Source: Tabrizicola sp. (GTDB taxonomy: Bacteria > Pseudomonadota > Alphaproteobacteria > Rhodobacterales > Rhodobacteraceae). Taken from it: 63,337 nt of DNA. Below are positions 46,349 to 54,489 of this stretch, one piece after another. The DNA lies in NCBI RefSeq assembly GCF_016793705.1, contig NZ_JAEULO010000067.1, positions 1 to 63,337 of the forward strand. The letters run 5' to 3'. Position 1 is the stretch's first letter. Each line of letters begins with the position of its first letter. A model generated the notes under the pieces. The model saw only the letters and a program-made list of their open reading frames with translations, made no database searches and was not told the origin of the DNA. Both the position numbers and the translations under genes were made by a program.

Positions 46349-46479
46349 GGCGCATTGATGCCCCGGCCCGGGCCGGGTTGCAACACGGGGCCGGGGTGAC
46401 GGCGCAGTGGTTTCAACCGGCGGGGCAGGTTAAACTTCGGTCACGAGCCGTGTCACCCTCCCGCCGCAGGTCCCGACCG

Positions 46480-46734
46480 ATGTTCCGCAACCCCGCCCTT
46501 CCTGCAATCCTTGCGGCGCTTCCGGCGATGGGCGAACTCACCCTTGCGTCCCCGGCATTCGCACAGGACTGCGACCCGAACTATTCCGGCAAATGCGTCC
46601 CCGTCGCGTCGGACGTCGACTGCGCCGGGGGAAACGGCAACGGGCCTGCCTATGTGGATGGGCCGGTCTATGTCGTCGGCAGCGACATCTACGGGCTGGA
46701 CCGGGACGGCGATGGTGTGGCCTGCGACAGGTAG
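46480..46734 (+). CDS. Secreted excalibur-like calcium-binding protein
   Basis: 84 residues. Signal peptide (about 1-28, ending ASPAFAQ), then DCDPNYSGKCVPVASDVDC and the excalibur signature LDRDGDGVACDR. The DxDxDG loop resembles an EF-hand calcium site, with Cys that pair. Excalibur domains are found in extracellular proteins of unclear role. It is divergent from xseA. Confidence 0.8.
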   Translation: MFRNPALPAILAALPAMGELTLASPAFAQDCDPNYSGKCVPVASDVDCAGGNGNGPAYVDGPVYVVGSDIYGLDRDGDGVACDR

Positions 46735-46743
46735 CCCCGGCGC

Positions 46744-46989
46744 TCAATCGTCATCCCCCATCCTTTCCGACCCGCCCTGCCGCGGCGGAAGCGGACCGTG
46801 CTTCCGGCGATAGGCCGCATAGCTTCCGACAACCATCACCGCGCCGATCCCCGCCAGCCACAGGGGGCCCATCCCGATCCCCCAGAAGATCACCGCCATC
46901 CCCGCTGCCTCGGTCAACCAGACCAGAGGCGATGGCTTCGGTCGGTCCGGCTTGCCGACGCCCAGGGTCACCGCAACATCCGGTTCCAC
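46744..46989 (-). CDS. Small membrane protein, unknown
   Basis: 81 residues from a GTG at 46989 with GGGAGG 5 bp upstream; a GTG at 47004 is the alternative. Two hydrophobic segments (LTEAAGMAVIFWGIGMGPLW and LAGIGAVMVVGSYAAY) precede a charged tail (RRKHGPLPPRQ). No family is recognised. It is divergent from purD and convergent with the excalibur gene (9 bp between them). Confidence 0.55.
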   Translation of the reverse strand: MEPDVAVTLGVGKPDRPKPSPLVWLTEAAGMAVIFWGIGMGPLWLAGIGAVMVVGSYAAYRRKHGPLPPRQGGSERMGDDD

Positions 46990-47053
46990 GCTTGCCTCCC
47001 ACACGCCCGCATCCTAAGAGGCCTTCACTTTCAGGCCAAGCGGGGGCGCTTCC

Positions 47054-48322
47054 ATGAACATCCTTATCCTCGGTTCCGGCGGTCGCGAACATGCCCTTGC
47101 CTGGGCGGTGAAGCAGAACCCGAAATGCGACCGGCTGATCGTCGCCCCCGGCAACGCGGGGACCGCAACGCTTGCCGAGAACGCCGACATCGACATCCTC
47201 GACGGCGCCACCGTCGTCACCTTCTGCGAGGAGAATGCCGTCGACTTCGTCATCATCGGCCCCGAAGCCCCCCTCGCCGCCGGTGTCGCCGACGCCTGCC
47301 GCGCAGCGGGACTGCTCACCTTCGGCCCCTCCGCAGCGGCCGCAAGGCTTGAGGCTTCGAAGGCCTTCACCAAGGACATCTGCGACGCCTGCGGCGCACC
47401 GACCGCAGCCTGGGCCCGCTTCACCGAAGCCGCCTCCGCCCGCGCCTATGTCCAGGCGCAGGGCGCGCCCATCGTGGTCAAGGCCGACGGCCTCGCCGCC
47501 GGGAAGGGCGTCGTCGTCGCGATGACCGAGGCCGAGGCCCTTGCCGCCCTCGACGAGATGTTCGGCGGCAGTCTCGGCGCGGCGGGCGCTGAGGTGGTGA
47601 TCGAGGAGTTCATGGCTGGCGAGGAGGCCAGTTTCTTCATCCTCACCGACGGCACCACCGCGCTCCCCATCGGCACCGCGCAGGACCACAAGCGGGCCTT
47701 CGACGGCGATACCGGCCCGAACACCGGCGGCATGGGCGCCTATTCCCCCGCCCCCGTGCTGACCGAGGCGATCCAGAAGCAGGCGATGGACGAAATCGTC
47801 CTGCCCGCCATTGCCGAAATGGCGAGGCGCGGCACGCCCTACCAGGGGGTGCTCTATGCGGGCCTGATGATCCAGGACGGCAAGGCACGGCTGGTCGAAT
47901 ACAACTGCCGCTTCGGCGACCCCGAGGCGCAGGTACTGATGATGCGGCTCGGTGCACAGGCGCTGGACCTGATGCACGCCTGCGCCGAGGGGCGGCTGAC
48001 CGGAGCGCGGGTCAACTGGGCCGACGACCATGCCCTGACCGTGGTGATGGCCGCCAAGGGCTACCCCGGCGCCTATGCGAAAGGCTCCGAGATCCGCGGC
48101 CTCGACCGCTGCCCGGAGGACAGCCGCCACATGGTCTTCCATGCCGGAACGGTGGAGACTGACGGGCGCATCCTCGCCAATGGGGGGCGGGTGTTGAACG
48201 TCACCGCCCGCGGCGACACGCTGGAGGACGCCCGCAACCGCGCCTATGCGATGATCGACCACCTGCGCTGGCCCGAGGGCTTCTGCCGCTCCGACATCGG
48301 CTGGCGGGCGCTTCGGAAATAG
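47054..48322 (+). CDS. purD: Phosphoribosylamine-glycine ligase
   Basis: 422 residues. It begins MNILILGSGGREHALAW; ATP-grasp blocks include PIVVKADGLAAGKGVVVA, TALPIGTAQDHKRAFDGDTGPNTGGMGAYSP and VEYNCRFGDPEAQVLM. It joins glycine to phosphoribosylamine, step 2 of purine synthesis. It stands alone, with lysC 98 bp further on. Confidence 0.97.
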   Translation: MNILILGSGGREHALAWAVKQNPKCDRLIVAPGNAGTATLAENADIDILDGATVVTFCEENAVDFVIIGPEAPLAAGVADACRAAGLLTFGPSAAAARLEASKAFTKDICDACGAPTAAWARFTEAASARAYVQAQGAPIVVKADGLAAGKGVVVAMTEAEALAALDEMFGGSLGAAGAEVVIEEFMAGEEASFFILTDGTTALPIGTAQDHKRAFDGDTGPNTGGMGAYSPAPVLTEAIQKQAMDEIVLPAIAEMARRGTPYQGVLYAGLMIQDGKARLVEYNCRFGDPEAQVLMMRLGAQALDLMHACAEGRLTGARVNWADDHALTVVMAAKGYPGAYAKGSEIRGLDRCPEDSRHMVFHAGTVETDGRILANGGRVLNVTARGDTLEDARNRAYAMIDHLRWPEGFCRSDIGWRALRK

Positions 48323-48420
48323 GGCGCTGGCGTGCGCATTTTCGCCGCCCCGGCCACTTGCACCTGCGACGGGGCTTGCATAAGACGCGCGGGACTTCTG
48401 ACGGGCCCTTGGAGGGGACC

Positions 48421-49677
48421 ATGCCGCTTCTGGTGATGAAATTCGGCGGAACCTCGGTCGCCGACCTCGCGCGGATCGAGAACGCCGCGAAGAAGGTGCA
48501 GGCCGAGGTCGAACGTGGCTATGACGTGATCGTCATCGTCAGCGCCATGTCGGGCAAGACCAACGAACTGGTCGGCTGGGTCGAGACCACCTCCAAGCTT
48601 TACGACGCCCGCGAATATGACGCCGTGGTCGCCAGCGGAGAGAACGTGACCGCCGGCCTGATGGCGCTGCGCCTGCAGGAAATGGGCATCCCGGCGCGCA
48701 GCTGGCAGGGCTGGCAGGTGCCGATCAACACCACCTCGGCGCATTCCTCGGCCCGCTTCGTCTCGATCCCGCGCGACCACCTCGATGCCAAGTTCGCCGA
48801 GGGCTTCAAGGTCGCCGTCGTCGCGGGCTTCCAGGGCGTCAGCCCCGAGGGCCGGATCACCACCCTTGGCCGGGGCGGCAGCGACACCACCGCCGTCGCC
48901 TTCGCCGCCGCCTTCGGGGCGGAGCGCTGCGACATCTACACCGATGTCGATGGCGTCTACACCACCGACCCGCGCATCAGCCCGAAGGCCCGGAAGCTCC
49001 CGAAGATCGCCTTCGAGGAGATGCTGGAACTCGCCTCGCTGGGCGCCAAGGTCTTGCAAACCCGCTCGGTCGAGCTGGCGATGCGCTACAAGGTGCGGCT
49101 GCGCGTGCTGTCCTCCTTCGAGGACACCGACGAAACATCTGGAACCCTGGTCTGCGACGAGGATGAAATCATGGAATCGAAAGTAGTCTCCGGCGTCGCC
49201 TATTCCCGCGACGAGGCGAAGATGACGCTTCTCAAGGTCGAGGACCGGCCCGGCGTCGCCGCCGCCATCTTCGGCTCGCTGGCGGATGCGGGTGTCAATG
49301 TCGACATGATCGTGCAGAATATCTCCGAACAGGACGACCCCGCCGACAAGCGCGCCCATACCGACATGACCTTCAGCCTGCCGACCAACCAGGTCGACCG
49401 CGCGAGAAAGGCCATCGACGAGGCGGCGGCGGCGGGCAAGTTCGTCTTCACCTCGGTCGTCACCGATACCGATGTCGCCAAGGTCTCGGTCGTGGGGATC
49501 GGGATGCGGTCGCAGGTCGGCGTTGCGGCCCGGATGTTTGCGGCGCTGGCGGCGGAAAACGTGAACATCAAGGTGATCACCACCTCCGAGATCAAGATCT
49601 CCGTCCTGATCGACCGCAAATACATGGAGCTTGCCGTCCAGGCGCTGCACGACACGTTCGAGCTGGAAAAGGCCTGA
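48421..49677 (+). CDS. lysC: Aspartate kinase
   Basis: 418 residues. Kinase domain: LLVMKFGGTSVADLARIE, VVASGENVTAGLMALRLQ, TTLGRGGSDTTAVAFAA and DIYTDVDGVYTTDPR. Two ACT domains follow (EDRPGVAAAIFGSLADAGVNVDMIVQN; VGIGMRSQVGVAARMFAAL) for lysine/threonine feedback. It opens the Lys/Thr/Met branch. ATG 48421 has GGAGGGG. An in-frame ATG at 49168 (MESKVVSG) could make a separate ACT-only beta chain, as known for other lysC genes. Confidence 0.96.
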   Translation: MPLLVMKFGGTSVADLARIENAAKKVQAEVERGYDVIVIVSAMSGKTNELVGWVETTSKLYDAREYDAVVASGENVTAGLMALRLQEMGIPARSWQGWQVPINTTSAHSSARFVSIPRDHLDAKFAEGFKVAVVAGFQGVSPEGRITTLGRGGSDTTAVAFAAAFGAERCDIYTDVDGVYTTDPRISPKARKLPKIAFEEMLELASLGAKVLQTRSVELAMRYKVRLRVLSSFEDTDETSGTLVCDEDEIMESKVVSGVAYSRDEAKMTLLKVEDRPGVAAAIFGSLADAGVNVDMIVQNISEQDDPADKRAHTDMTFSLPTNQVDRARKAIDEAAAAGKFVFTSVVTDTDVAKVSVVGIGMRSQVGVAARMFAALAAENVNIKVITTSEIKISVLIDRKYMELAVQALHDTFELEKA

Positions 49678-49689
49678 CACCCGCGAGGG

Positions 49690-50070
49690 CTATGCCGCCC
49701 CGGCTTCCGGTCCGTCGGCGGGCGATCCGGCCAGATCCCGCACGCAGCGGGCCAGATGATCGCTGACCACGGGCTTGCGGAACCAGCCCGCGCCGGTCAG
49801 ACCATGCCGGATGGCACTGTCCTGATCCTCGCCGATGATGAGAACCGGCACCCCCGCCCCGGCCCGGTCCAGCGCCAGGACAATCTGCTCGGGACCGGCG
49901 TCGTCGATGTCGAGGATGACCGCCCGATAGTGAAGCGACGGATCGGCGTGGTCATCGACCGCGAACCCTTCCGCCCACAGCGCCTGCCTCAAGTCCAGCC
50001 CCAAGACGGCGTTCCTGAGCAGGCACAGCACGGCGCCCGTCTCGACTTTCACCTCGAATTGGCCCTGCAT
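49690..50070 (-). CDS. Degenerate receiver-like protein
   Basis: 126 residues. It resembles a response-regulator receiver: beta-1 VLCLLRNAVLG, phospho-site strand YRAVILDIDDAG (Asp kept), beta-4 VPVLIIGEDQDS and FRKPVVSDHL with Lys. The two acidic residues after beta-1 are missing, so Mg-dependent phosphorylation is doubtful. AGGAGG lies 6 bp before the ATG. No histidine kinase is adjacent; it is convergent with lysC. Confidence 0.65.
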   Translation of the reverse strand: MQGQFEVKVETGAVLCLLRNAVLGLDLRQALWAEGFAVDDHADPSLHYRAVILDIDDAGPEQIVLALDRAGAGVPVLIIGEDQDSAIRHGLTGAGWFRKPVVSDHLARCVRDLAGSPADGPEAGAA

Positions 50071-50263
50071 GCCTGTCCTCCTTTTGCCATCATGCCAGAG
50101 TCATCAAGAAATAATATTGATTTCATATACTTGCTATTATCACTCTGGGCCAACCCCATGCCTGGAGAGAACCGCGCAACCAAAGGGATAGAAGAGGATC
50201 ACGGCACAACCATCTCTTGCAGACTTTCAGTATTTCACGCATAATGAGCAAGATATTCCGCTC
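50071..50263. promoter_or_regulatory. AT-rich divergent promoter region
   Basis: 193 bp between the receiver-like gene (minus) and the ribbon-helix-helix gene (plus). About 50105-50150 is strongly AT-rich (AATAATATTGATTTCATATAC), unlike the surroundings, and is flanked by CCAGAGT and ACTCTGG. It probably holds both promoters; no consensus element is certain. Confidence 0.45.
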
Positions 50264-50524
50264 ATGACGGCGCTGCCGATGAACGACCCGAAAACCACCG
50301 CAGGGACCCCCGAAATCGGCAAGCGCGCCGAAAGGCTTCAGGTCATGCTGGCGGAAGAAGAGCTTACGGCGCTCGACGACTGGCGCTTCAACGCCCGGAT
50401 GCCCAGCCGATCGGCCGCTGTGCGCGAACTGATCCGCCGTGGCCTCGCCGCCGAGGGCTATTTCACGCAGGCGACGCAGAACGACCAGTCGTCCAGCTTC
50501 GGCATTTTCGACCGCAAGGGCTAA
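50264..50524 (+). CDS. Ribbon-helix-helix-type small DNA-binding protein
   Basis: 86 residues. RLQVMLAEEELTALDDWRF gives a beta strand and helix, and MPSRSAAVRELIRRGLA the second helix, as in CopG/MetJ-like RHH proteins. The tail is polar (QATQNDQSSSFGIF). Starts at 50264 or 50279 (MNDPKTT) are both possible; neither has a strong ribosome site. No toxin gene is next to it, so it is probably a regulator rather than an antitoxin. Confidence 0.68.
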   Translation: MTALPMNDPKTTAGTPEIGKRAERLQVMLAEEELTALDDWRFNARMPSRSAAVRELIRRGLAAEGYFTQATQNDQSSSFGIFDRKG

Positions 50525-50692
50525 GCCGGCCAAACCGCCCCCGACCGCCGCGACAGTGACCATTCGCACCGATCACGTCCTGCTGCCCGATCCGCAGGCA
50601 CCGGCACAAAGCCCCGCAACCCGCGCGCGCAAATCCGTTTTCTTCCTGTCACGGCCCACCTATAGAGAGAGGAAGACCGGAAGGACGCCGCC

Positions 50693-52936
50693 ATGCCCGA
50701 ACGCAGCGAAAGTGACAGCCGCAAGCTTCTGCGCCGTCTGCGCGACATGCTGGCCATTCCCGGGCGCGGCCAGGACCGGCTCGACCAGATCACCCATCTG
50801 ATCGCCGACAGCATGAAGACCGAGGTCTGCTCGATCTACCTCTTCCGCGATCCCGAAACGCTGGAACTTTGCGCCACCGAGGGCCTGAAGCCCGAAGCGG
50901 TCCACCAGACCCGGATGAAGCTGGGCGAGGGCCTTGTCGGGCGTGTCGCCCGCTCTGGCCAGCCGGTCAACACCGCGAACGCCCCGGGCGAGAAGGGCTT
51001 CCGCTTCATGCCCGAGACGGGCGAGGAGATCTATTCCTCCTTCCTCGGCGTACCGATCCAGCGGGTCGGCGAGAAGCTCGGCGTCCTCGTCGTCCAGTCC
51101 AAGACCGCCCGCGAGTTTTCCGAGGACGACATCTACGCTCTCGACGTCGTCGCGATGGTGCTGGCCGAGATGACCGAGCTTGGCGCCTTCACCGGCGAGG
51201 AAGGCGGCATGAAGGCGCTGCACAAGCAGCCGGTGATGTTCCGCGCCACAAGCGGACAGGAAGGCGCGGCGGAAGGCCGGGTCTGGCTGCACGAACCCCG
51301 CGTCGTCATCACCAACCCCGTCGCCGACGACCCGTTGACCGAGATCGACCGCATCCGCGGCGCGGTGGGGGAATTGCGGGTGTCCATCGACGACCTCTTG
51401 GAAGCCGAGCAACTCGACAAGGACCAGAAACAGGTCCTGGAAGCCTACCGGATGTTCGCCCATTCCCGCGGCTGGCTGCGCCGGATGGAGGAAGACATCA
51501 TGCGCGGCCTCTCCGCCGAGGCGGCGGTGGAAAAGGAACAGTCCGCCGCCCGCGCCCGGATGGAGCAGGTCCCCGACCAGTATCTGCGCGAGCGTCTTCA
51601 GGACCTTGACGACCTGTCGAACCGGCTTCTGCGCATCCTGACCGGCCAGGGCAAGGACACCGGGGCCGAGATGCCCGACAACCCGATCCTCGTCGCCCGC
51701 AACATCGGCCCGGCCGAACTGCTGGACTATGGCCGCAAGCTGAAGGGCGTGGTGCTTGAAGAGGGTTCGGTCGGCAGCCATGCCGCCATCGTCGCCCGTG
51801 CGCTGGCGATCCCGCTGGTGATCAGCGCAAGTCGCGTCGTGGCCGAGGCGCTGAACGGCGATCACATCCTTGTCGACGGCGATCAGGGCATCGTCCATCT
51901 GCGACCCGAGGAAACCGTCGCCCGCGCCTTCCGTGACAAGATCGCCATGCAGGCCGAAGCGCAGAAGCGCTACGCCTCGCTTCGCAAGCTCCCCGCTACC
52001 ACGCTCTGCGGCACGACGATCGGGCTGCACATGAACGCGGGTCTGATGGCCGACCTGCCCAGCCTTGAAAACTCGGGCGCGGACGGGGTGGGCCTGTTCC
52101 GCACCGAATTGCAGTTCCTCATCCGCTCGAAGATGCCGCAGCGGGCAGAGCTTGCAGCGCTCTACGCCCGCGTGATGGATGCCGCCAAGGGCAAGCGCGT
52201 CGCCTTCCGCACCCTCGACATCGGGTCGGACAAGGTGCTCCCCTACATGAAGCCGCCCGAGGAGCCGAACCCCGCGATGGGCTGGCGCGCGGTCCGCGTC
52301 GGGCTCGACAAGCCGGGCGTCCTCAGGATGCAGTTGCAGGCGCTGATCCGCGCCGCGAGGGGCCGCTCCCTGACGGTGATGTTCCCGCTGATCACCGAGC
52401 TGAGCGAGTTCCAGCAGGCCCGCGCCCATGCCCTGCGCGAACTGCACCGCGAGAAATCGCTGGGCCACCCCGTCCCCGAACGGCTGGAAATCGGCGCAAT
52501 GATGGAGACGCCGAGCCTCGCCTATGCGCCCCGCGCCTTCTACGAGCTGACGGATTTCATCAGTGTCGGCGGCAACGACCTGAAGCAGTTCTTCTTCGCC
52601 GCCGACCGCGAGAACGAGCTGGTCCGCCGCCGCTACGACACGCTGAACCTGACTTTCCTCGCCTTCCTGGAACATATCGTCGCCCGCTGCGCCGAGACCG
52701 GCACCGCGCTCTCCTTCTGCGGCGAGGATGCGGGCCGCCCGATCGAGGCGCTGGCGCTGGCCGCGATCGGCTTCCGCACCCTCTCGATGCGTCCGGCCTC
52801 GGTCGGCCCGGTCAAGGCGCTTCTGCGCAAGGTGAACCTGACCGAGGCGCGCGCGGTGATCGACCGGGCGCGGGCCGAGGGGGCCGAAAGCGCGCGGCCC
52901 GCACTGATGGAATGGCTGGCGACGGTCGGGGCGTAG
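50693..52936 (+). CDS. ptsP: PEP-protein phosphotransferase with GAF domain (EI-Ntr)
   Basis: 747 residues. An N-terminal GAF domain (about 20-165; EVCSIYLFRDPETLEL, GLVGRVARSGQPVNTANAP) is followed by the EI N-domain, the phospho-His in GSVGSHAAIVARALAIPLV, and the PEP-binding barrel (GADGVGLFRTELQFL, AFRTLDIGSDK, PAMGWRAVRVGL, GAMMETPSLAY, FISVGGNDLKQFFFA, SFCGEDAGRP). It starts the nitrogen PTS that phosphorylates NPr and EIIA-Ntr. NPr is not in the window. The ATG follows GGAAGGACG. Confidence 0.95.
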   Translation: MPERSESDSRKLLRRLRDMLAIPGRGQDRLDQITHLIADSMKTEVCSIYLFRDPETLELCATEGLKPEAVHQTRMKLGEGLVGRVARSGQPVNTANAPGEKGFRFMPETGEEIYSSFLGVPIQRVGEKLGVLVVQSKTAREFSEDDIYALDVVAMVLAEMTELGAFTGEEGGMKALHKQPVMFRATSGQEGAAEGRVWLHEPRVVITNPVADDPLTEIDRIRGAVGELRVSIDDLLEAEQLDKDQKQVLEAYRMFAHSRGWLRRMEEDIMRGLSAEAAVEKEQSAARARMEQVPDQYLRERLQDLDDLSNRLLRILTGQGKDTGAEMPDNPILVARNIGPAELLDYGRKLKGVVLEEGSVGSHAAIVARALAIPLVISASRVVAEALNGDHILVDGDQGIVHLRPEETVARAFRDKIAMQAEAQKRYASLRKLPATTLCGTTIGLHMNAGLMADLPSLENSGADGVGLFRTELQFLIRSKMPQRAELAALYARVMDAAKGKRVAFRTLDIGSDKVLPYMKPPEEPNPAMGWRAVRVGLDKPGVLRMQLQALIRAARGRSLTVMFPLITELSEFQQARAHALRELHREKSLGHPVPERLEIGAMMETPSLAYAPRAFYELTDFISVGGNDLKQFFFAADRENELVRRRYDTLNLTFLAFLEHIVARCAETGTALSFCGEDAGRPIEALALAAIGFRTLSMRPASVGPVKALLRKVNLTEARAVIDRARAEGAESARPALMEWLATVGA

Positions 52937-53004
52937 ACGCGGGTTACTATTGCCGGTTCCGAAACGATCTGTCCGCCGAACGCGTTGCAGCGCGGACCCC
53001 GGGC

Positions 53005-53053
53005 TTGACCCAAGTCAAACGCTGCGCGGCACAGGCTGGCTACATTTGGCCGG
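53005..53053 (+). promoter_or_regulatory. FNR-type (FnrL) class II promoter candidate
   Basis: TTGACCCAAGTCAA (53005-53018) is a perfect TTGAC-N4-GTCAA dyad. A TACATT -10 hexamer lies at 53041-53046, which puts the dyad centre at -41.5 from a start near 53053, the exact class II FNR geometry. It is upstream of the luciferase-like gene (ATG 53082). The left arm also resembles part of a CCCCGGGCTTGACCC repeat. Confidence 0.6.
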
Positions 53054-53081
53054 GATATTTCTTCCCTTGTCAGGTGCCCCA

Positions 53082-54167
53082 ATGGAATTCGGTCTGTTCT
53101 TTTTCGCCAACGATACCTCCGGCGCCGGTCAGACCGGCAAATACGACCTGATCTTTCAGGCCGCCCGCTGGGCCGATCAGAACGGCATGGCCCGGCTCTG
53201 GGTGCCCGAGCGCCATTTCCACAGCTTCGGCGGGCTTTCGCCCAACCCCTCGGTCTTGGCCGCCGCGCTGGCCGGGGTGACAAGCCGCATCCAGATCTGC
53301 GCGGGCAGCGTCGTCCTGCCGCTGCACGACCCGATCCGCGTCGCCGAGGAATGGTCCATCGTCGACAACGTCTCGGGCGGACGGGTCGGTCTCGGCATCG
53401 CCAGCGGCTGGGTGCCGAACGACTTCGTCATCTCGGGCCACCAGGACGATTTCCGGAACCGCAAGCAGGTGTTCCGCGACCGCACCGAAACCCTGCGGCG
53501 TCTGTGGCGGGGCGAGCCGCACCGCGTGCAGAATCCCTTGGGCGAAGAGGTCGATGTCCGCGTCATGCCCCGCCCGGTACAGCCGGAGCTGCCAATCTGG
53601 ATCACCGCCGCCGCCAACCCCGAAACCTTCGTCGAGGCCGGGGCAATGGGTGCGAACGTGCTGACCCATCTCCTCGGCCAGACGGTCGAGGATCTGGCGC
53701 AGAAGATCACCGCCTATCGCGCGGCCCGCGCCGCCGCCGGACATCCGGGGCGCGGCCTCGTCACCCTGATGCTGCACACGCTGGTCGGCGATGACGACGA
53801 CGAGGTGCACGACCTCGCCCGCCAGCCGATGATGGACTACCTCGGCGCCTCCTTCGACCTCGCGTCGAAGCACCTCGCCTCGGTGCCCTTCCTCAAGGAC
53901 CCCGGCAAGATCGACGTCACGCAGCTGACGCCGGACCTCGCCGAGGCCGCACTGGAGGCTTCGTTCGAGAAGTACTTCTACATGGGCAGCCTGTTGGGCT
54001 CCTACGACAAGTGCCTCGCGACGGTGGACCATCTGGCCAAGCTGGATGTCGACGAGGTGGCCTGTCTGGTCGACTTCGGCGTCGATCCTGCGGTGGTGAT
54101 GAAGGGGCTGGAGAACCTGAACGTGCTGCGCAAGCTGGCGAACCCCGAGCCCCTGCGCGCCGCCTGA
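53082..54167 (+). CDS. Luciferase-like (LLM class) flavin monooxygenase
   Basis: 361 residues. It starts MEFGLFFFANDTSG; then RLWVPERHFHSFGG, SRIQICAGSVVLPLHDPIRV, VGLGIASGWVPNDF and LPIWITAAANPETFVEAGAMG. This is the LLM fold that uses reduced FMN, in the subgroup (TIGR04020-like, from memory) usually seen with secondary-metabolite clusters. No such cluster is here. Its substrate is unknown. An FNR-class promoter precedes it, suggesting oxygen-linked control. matB is convergent, 322 bp away. Confidence 0.85.
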   Translation: MEFGLFFFANDTSGAGQTGKYDLIFQAARWADQNGMARLWVPERHFHSFGGLSPNPSVLAAALAGVTSRIQICAGSVVLPLHDPIRVAEEWSIVDNVSGGRVGLGIASGWVPNDFVISGHQDDFRNRKQVFRDRTETLRRLWRGEPHRVQNPLGEEVDVRVMPRPVQPELPIWITAAANPETFVEAGAMGANVLTHLLGQTVEDLAQKITAYRAARAAAGHPGRGLVTLMLHTLVGDDDDEVHDLARQPMMDYLGASFDLASKHLASVPFLKDPGKIDVTQLTPDLAEAALEASFEKYFYMGSLLGSYDKCLATVDHLAKLDVDEVACLVDFGVDPAVVMKGLENLNVLRKLANPEPLRAA

Positions 54168-54489
54168 TCGGGTTTGCCGGAAGCTCCTCGTGCGCCTTCG
54201 GCTTCTCGTCGGAGCCTCCGTAGGGTGGGTGCCAACCCACCATCCCACCCATCCACCCGCGCAATGCGGTGGGTTTCACCCACCCTACAGGTCCCTTCCC
54301 GCGCGAGGGGCGACGCAGTCGGGTAGGGTGGGTGCCAACCCACCATTCCCTTACCCCGCGGCGGGGCGCAAAAATCATCGATCAACCGACGCCCGGCCCC
54401 AAATTCCAAGCCTTTCCAAATCCTTAACATCCACGCATAACTTATTGATTCTAAATATAAACCAGATATGTCCACCGTGGACACATCCC
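54168..54489. repeat. Repeat-filled gap with three GTAGGGTGGGT units
   Basis: 322 bp between convergent genes. Units GTAGGGTGGGTGCCAACCCA with CCAT following occur at 54220-54243 and 54322-54345 in the same direction, and an inverted one (GGTGGGTTTCACCCACCCTAC) at 54268-54288. The rest is AT-rich towards matB (54420-54465) and holds the palindrome at 54469-54483. No gene is visible. Confidence 0.8.
54469..54483. repeat. 15-bp palindrome just after matB
   Basis: TGTCCACCGTGGACA, identical to the copy after glmM (16913-16927), ending 6 bp beyond the matB stop codon, with AT-rich DNA on its downstream side. Confidence 0.6.

Noticed and set aside
50094-50150. CCAGAGT ... ACTCTGG inverted repeat as a stem-loop
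   Set aside because: Only 7 bp with a loop of about 40 AT-rich bases; unlikely to fold, kept only as a note on the promoter region.
50264-50524. Ribbon-helix-helix protein as an antitoxin
   Set aside because: No small toxin ORF lies directly downstream; the next gene is ptsP after 168 bp.
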